Assembly: GCA_021232515.1 (NCBI GenBank)
Contig: JAJPOQ010000080.1
Location: 1 to 64,000 of the forward strand
Source: Lentisphaeraceae bacterium
GTDB lineage: Bacteria > Verrucomicrobiota > Lentisphaeria > Lentisphaerales > Lentisphaeraceae
DNA length: 64,000 nucleotides
Direction of reading: 5' to 3'
Position numbers and translations under genes: made by a program. The notes under the pieces were generated by a model. It was not told the DNA's origin, made no database searches, and saw only the letters and a program-made list of their open reading frames with translations. Position 1 is the stretch's first letter; each line of letters begins with the position of its first letter. Positions 61,921 through 64,000 of the stretch are shown here, piece after piece.

Positions 61921-62010
61921 AATTTCCTTGGAGCTTAGTATGTTTTATATCCTAAGCTTGTTCCCTTTAAGTTTTAAAGTATATTGGCCGCAAATATTAA
62001 GGAACTTACC

Positions 62011-62421
62011 ATGAGTGATGAAAAATTTCAAGATTTGACACTTCTTAGTAAAAATGAGAATTGTTACTTCAATAGCCCGGATGATACAAAGCTAGAAAGT
62101 TTTGAAAATAAGTACGTTGAAAGAGACTACTGGATTACATTTGATTGCCCAGAGTTTACTTCTTTATGTCCTGTTACAAGTCAGCCAGACTTTGGCCATA
62201 TTACGGTGAGATATATCCCAGATGAGAGATGTATAGAAAGTAAATCTTTGAAGATGTATTTGTTTGCATTTAGGAATCACAATACATTTCATGAAGAAGT
62301 TGTGAATAGAGTTTTGACTGACATCGTCGAAGCTTGTGATCCTAGAGAAGCCCATGTAATTGGTGACTTTAGACCACGTGGTGGAATTGCTTTGAAAATT
62401 GAAGCTAGCCACAAGAAGTAG
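62011..62421 (+). CDS. queF: preQ0 reductase
   Basis: The 136-residue protein is the NADPH-dependent nitrile reductase that makes preQ1, the precursor of queuosine in tRNA. It has the catalytic Cys in FTSLCPVTSQPDF (Cys53, with Asp60), the signature VRYIPDERCIESKSLKMYL and FRNHNTFHEE. This is the short single-domain (YkvM-like) form. ATG 62011 is preceded by AAGGAA at ideal spacing; the frame open upstream to 61984 is less likely. I see no preQ1 riboswitch in its leader. Confidence 0.95.
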   Translation: MSDEKFQDLTLLSKNENCYFNSPDDTKLESFENKYVERDYWITFDCPEFTSLCPVTSQPDFGHITVRYIPDERCIESKSLKMYLFAFRNHNTFHEEVVNRVLTDIVEACDPREAHVIGDFRPRGGIALKIEASHKK

Positions 62422-62423
62422 TT

Positions 62424-63263
62424 TTGAAGACAATTAAAGACATCATCCAACTTTCTGCAGAATATTTAGAAAAAGCAGGAATTGAATCTTCAAGAGTCGA
62501 TGTGGAATGGTTAATTGCAGATGCATTAAAACTAAGAAGAATGGATCTATACCTTCAGTTTGATCGACCGTTGGATGAAGAGCAGCTAGCGCCCATAAGA
62601 GCACGCATTGGTAGGCGCGCTAAGCATGAACCAGTTCAGTATATAATTGGTAATGACGAATTTTATGGATTGGAGTTCGAGGTCGGCACTGGAGTTTTAG
62701 TGCCTCGACCAGAAACAGAGATCTTAGTAGATAGAGCTTTATCATTGCTTAAGCAAGGTAACTCGATGCTTGACTTATGTACAGGTTCTGGTTGTATTGC
62801 TGTTGCGATGAAGAAGACTAGAGAAGATTTAGATGTGTTTGCTACGGATCTCAGTTCAGAAGCTTTAAGTTATGCTCAAAAAAATGTTCAGAATAATGAA
62901 GTAGATGTTAAAGTCCTCCAAGGAGATTTATTTGAATCTGTTCTTGGTATGACTTTTGACGGTATTTGTACGAACCCTCCTTATGTTGCAGAAACAGAAG
63001 TTCCAGAGATGGGAAAGGATGTTGTCAAACATGAACCTCATTTGGCTTTATTTTCAGGGAATGACGGTTTAGACATCATTCGTAAGATCTCATCACAAGG
63101 TAAACAGTTTTTGAAGCCCGGAGGTTTTTTGATAACGGAAATGGGTCCAGCTCAAGGACTTTCGGCAGTTGACATATTTAAAAGCGATGGCTGGAGTAAT
63201 CCAGAAGTCATTCAGGACTACTCCAAACGCGATAGGTTTGTTTTAGCTTTTAATCAGCCTTAA
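62424..63263 (+). CDS. prmC: Peptide chain release factor glutamine methyltransferase
   Basis: The 279-residue enzyme methylates the Gln of the GGQ motif in release factors. It has an N-terminal helical domain (about 1-80, with ESSRVDVEWLIADAL), the SAM-binding motif MLDLCTGSGCIAVAM, and the catalytic TNPPYV motif. It starts with TTG at 62424, two bases after the queF stop, with AAGAAG upstream and no in-frame ATG available. It overlaps the convergent DUF4126 gene by 14 bases. Confidence 0.94.
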   Translation: MKTIKDIIQLSAEYLEKAGIESSRVDVEWLIADALKLRRMDLYLQFDRPLDEEQLAPIRARIGRRAKHEPVQYIIGNDEFYGLEFEVGTGVLVPRPETEILVDRALSLLKQGNSMLDLCTGSGCIAVAMKKTREDLDVFATDLSSEALSYAQKNVQNNEVDVKVLQGDLFESVLGMTFDGICTNPPYVAETEVPEMGKDVVKHEPHLALFSGNDGLDIIRKISSQGKQFLKPGGFLITEMGPAQGLSAVDIFKSDGWSNPEVIQDYSKRDRFVLAFNQP

Positions 63264-63834
63264 TAACGACAGCTTTTTCTTTATTTGAGAAGCGCTTGGC
63301 AACTTTATAGATAATGAAGCAAAGTAGAGCTGCGGTTAAAAAAGCAGCAAGTGCTGGGATAAAGATTGCCATGAAGGTGACCGCAGCTGAACTCGCTAGC
63401 TCTCCAGTTGAAACGATCGGGTTACCTATGCCTGCAGTTGTGGCAGATGAAGCTCCTCGTACCAACACTGAACCAGTTTGAATAACACCAGCAGTACCGC
63501 CACCAGCAATGAGAGCAATGGCCCATTTTAAGTAAGGAGTCATTTCTCCAGTCATAGATCCTGTTGCGACAGTACCTGCAATAATCGCGGCAGGAGTGGA
63601 CACTGAGTCAAGAGCATTATCTAACCAGGGGATATAGTAGCCACCTATTTCTAGAACAGTTGCAGTCGCGAAAGTACCTATCGCGATAGGGGAGGCGATC
63701 CACTCAAAACCAGATGCCAGTTCTAGTTGACCAGCATTTGCCGCGAGGCTTAAGCCTAACATCGGCACAAATATTCGAAATCCACATGCAGCACTAAGTC
63801 CTATGCCGACACAAATAGCGAGAAGAGTTTCCAT
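63250..63834 (-). CDS. DUF4126 membrane protein
   Basis: The 194-residue protein has six hydrophobic stretches and the DUF4126 pattern: a LSAACGFRIFVPMLGLSLAA segment at the N-terminus, WLDNALDSVSTPAAIIAGT in the middle and a GGGTAGVIQTGSVLVRG glycine-rich loop. The function of the family is unknown. Its stop lies inside the end of prmC. Upstream (63835-64000) I see only AT-rich sequence, presumably its promoter region. Confidence 0.85.
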   Translation of the reverse strand: METLLAICVGIGLSAACGFRIFVPMLGLSLAANAGQLELASGFEWIASPIAIGTFATATVLEIGGYYIPWLDNALDSVSTPAAIIAGTVATGSMTGEMTPYLKWAIALIAGGGTAGVIQTGSVLVRGASSATTAGIGNPIVSTGELASSAAVTFMAIFIPALAAFLTAALLCFIIYKVAKRFSNKEKAVVIKAD

Positions 63835-64000
63835 AGTATTTTCCTATTCGTAATTATTTTAATAATACTGGGAGCCAGCGTAAATCTCAATGAGTGATGG
63901 ATTATAATCCGTTTAGAATAGTGTAATGATCTACCTAGGAAGTAGCGGTTCCGGTTTTATAGGGGCCTAAAACACAAGTGTTTATAAAAAGATACAATTT

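Noticed and set aside
61921-62010. preQ1 riboswitch before queF
   Set aside because: I could not find the short stem with the A-rich tail pseudoknot; a covariance model search would be needed.
1-64000. tRNA or rRNA genes
   Set aside because: I saw no cloverleaf with a TTCGA-type arm or rRNA-like stretch in the intergenic regions.

Overview
The window looks like a piece of chromosome from a low-GC member of the Lentisphaerae (Lentisphaera-like), within the Planctomycetes-Verrucomicrobia-Chlamydiae group. The basis is a combination: a formylglycine sulfatase, a Planctomycete-type cytochrome protein (PSC1/DUF1549/LamG/DUF1553) followed by its DUF1501 partner, an H-X9-DG prepilin-like relic, Ser/Thr kinases with N-terminal zinc ribbons, a full type II secretion operon and many surface-polysaccharide genes. 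The taxon is an inference from gene content, not from a marker gene comparison.

Layout. 1-10.6 kb: an edge-truncated transposase, then a + strand polysaccharide operon (rfbB-rfbA-rfbC, ABC exporter wzm-wzt, a methyltransferase, a 1190-residue multidomain glycosyltransferase, an acyltransferase). 10.8-12.7 kb: one isolated gene for a 555-residue secreted protein, with a consensus sigma-70 promoter and a strong terminator. 12.8-24.9 kb: a SEC-C gene and the type II secretion operon in the order G-E-F-H-I-J-K-L-M-C-D. Between gspG and gspE sits a small foreign-looking unit: a four-helix-bundle (S23/IVP, Avd-like) gene bracketed by arrays of 8-bp-phased repeats. 25.1-27.5 kb: a secreted metzincin protease, a possible substrate of the secretion system. 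27.7-36.7 kb: a second polysaccharide island (initiating sugar transferase, six glycosyltransferases, a split membrane glycosyltransferase, a hexapeptide acetyltransferase) with frequent strand switches. 36.9-41.4 kb: a ROK regulator, a sulfatase, two decayed genes and an alpha/beta hydrolase lipoprotein. 41.6-47.5 kb: a signalling cluster of one histidine kinase and four response regulators whose outputs are Ser/Thr kinase, HDOD or degenerate HD domains. 48.1-52.7 kb: the PSD1/DUF1501 pair. 52.7-53.4 kb: an ORF-less group II intron placed just after the terminator of that pair. 53.4-64 kb: mostly housekeeping (GlgE-type maltosyltransferase, zinc-ribbon Ser/Thr kinase, HemW, FtsB-like, an HExxH membrane protein, a sigma-70 factor, a degenerate SGNH protein, QueF, PrmC, DUF4126).

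How it fits together. The two sugar islands would build and export a cell-surface polysaccharide. The type II system would export degradative enzymes of the kind this group uses on sulfated and marine polymers. The signalling cluster links phosphorelay input to protein kinase output. The most unusual element is the repeat-bracketed four-helix-bundle unit at 14.04-15.24 kb; second is the ORF-less group II intron at 52.725-53.369 kb, whose boundaries can be supported by exon pairing and a bulged branch-point A.
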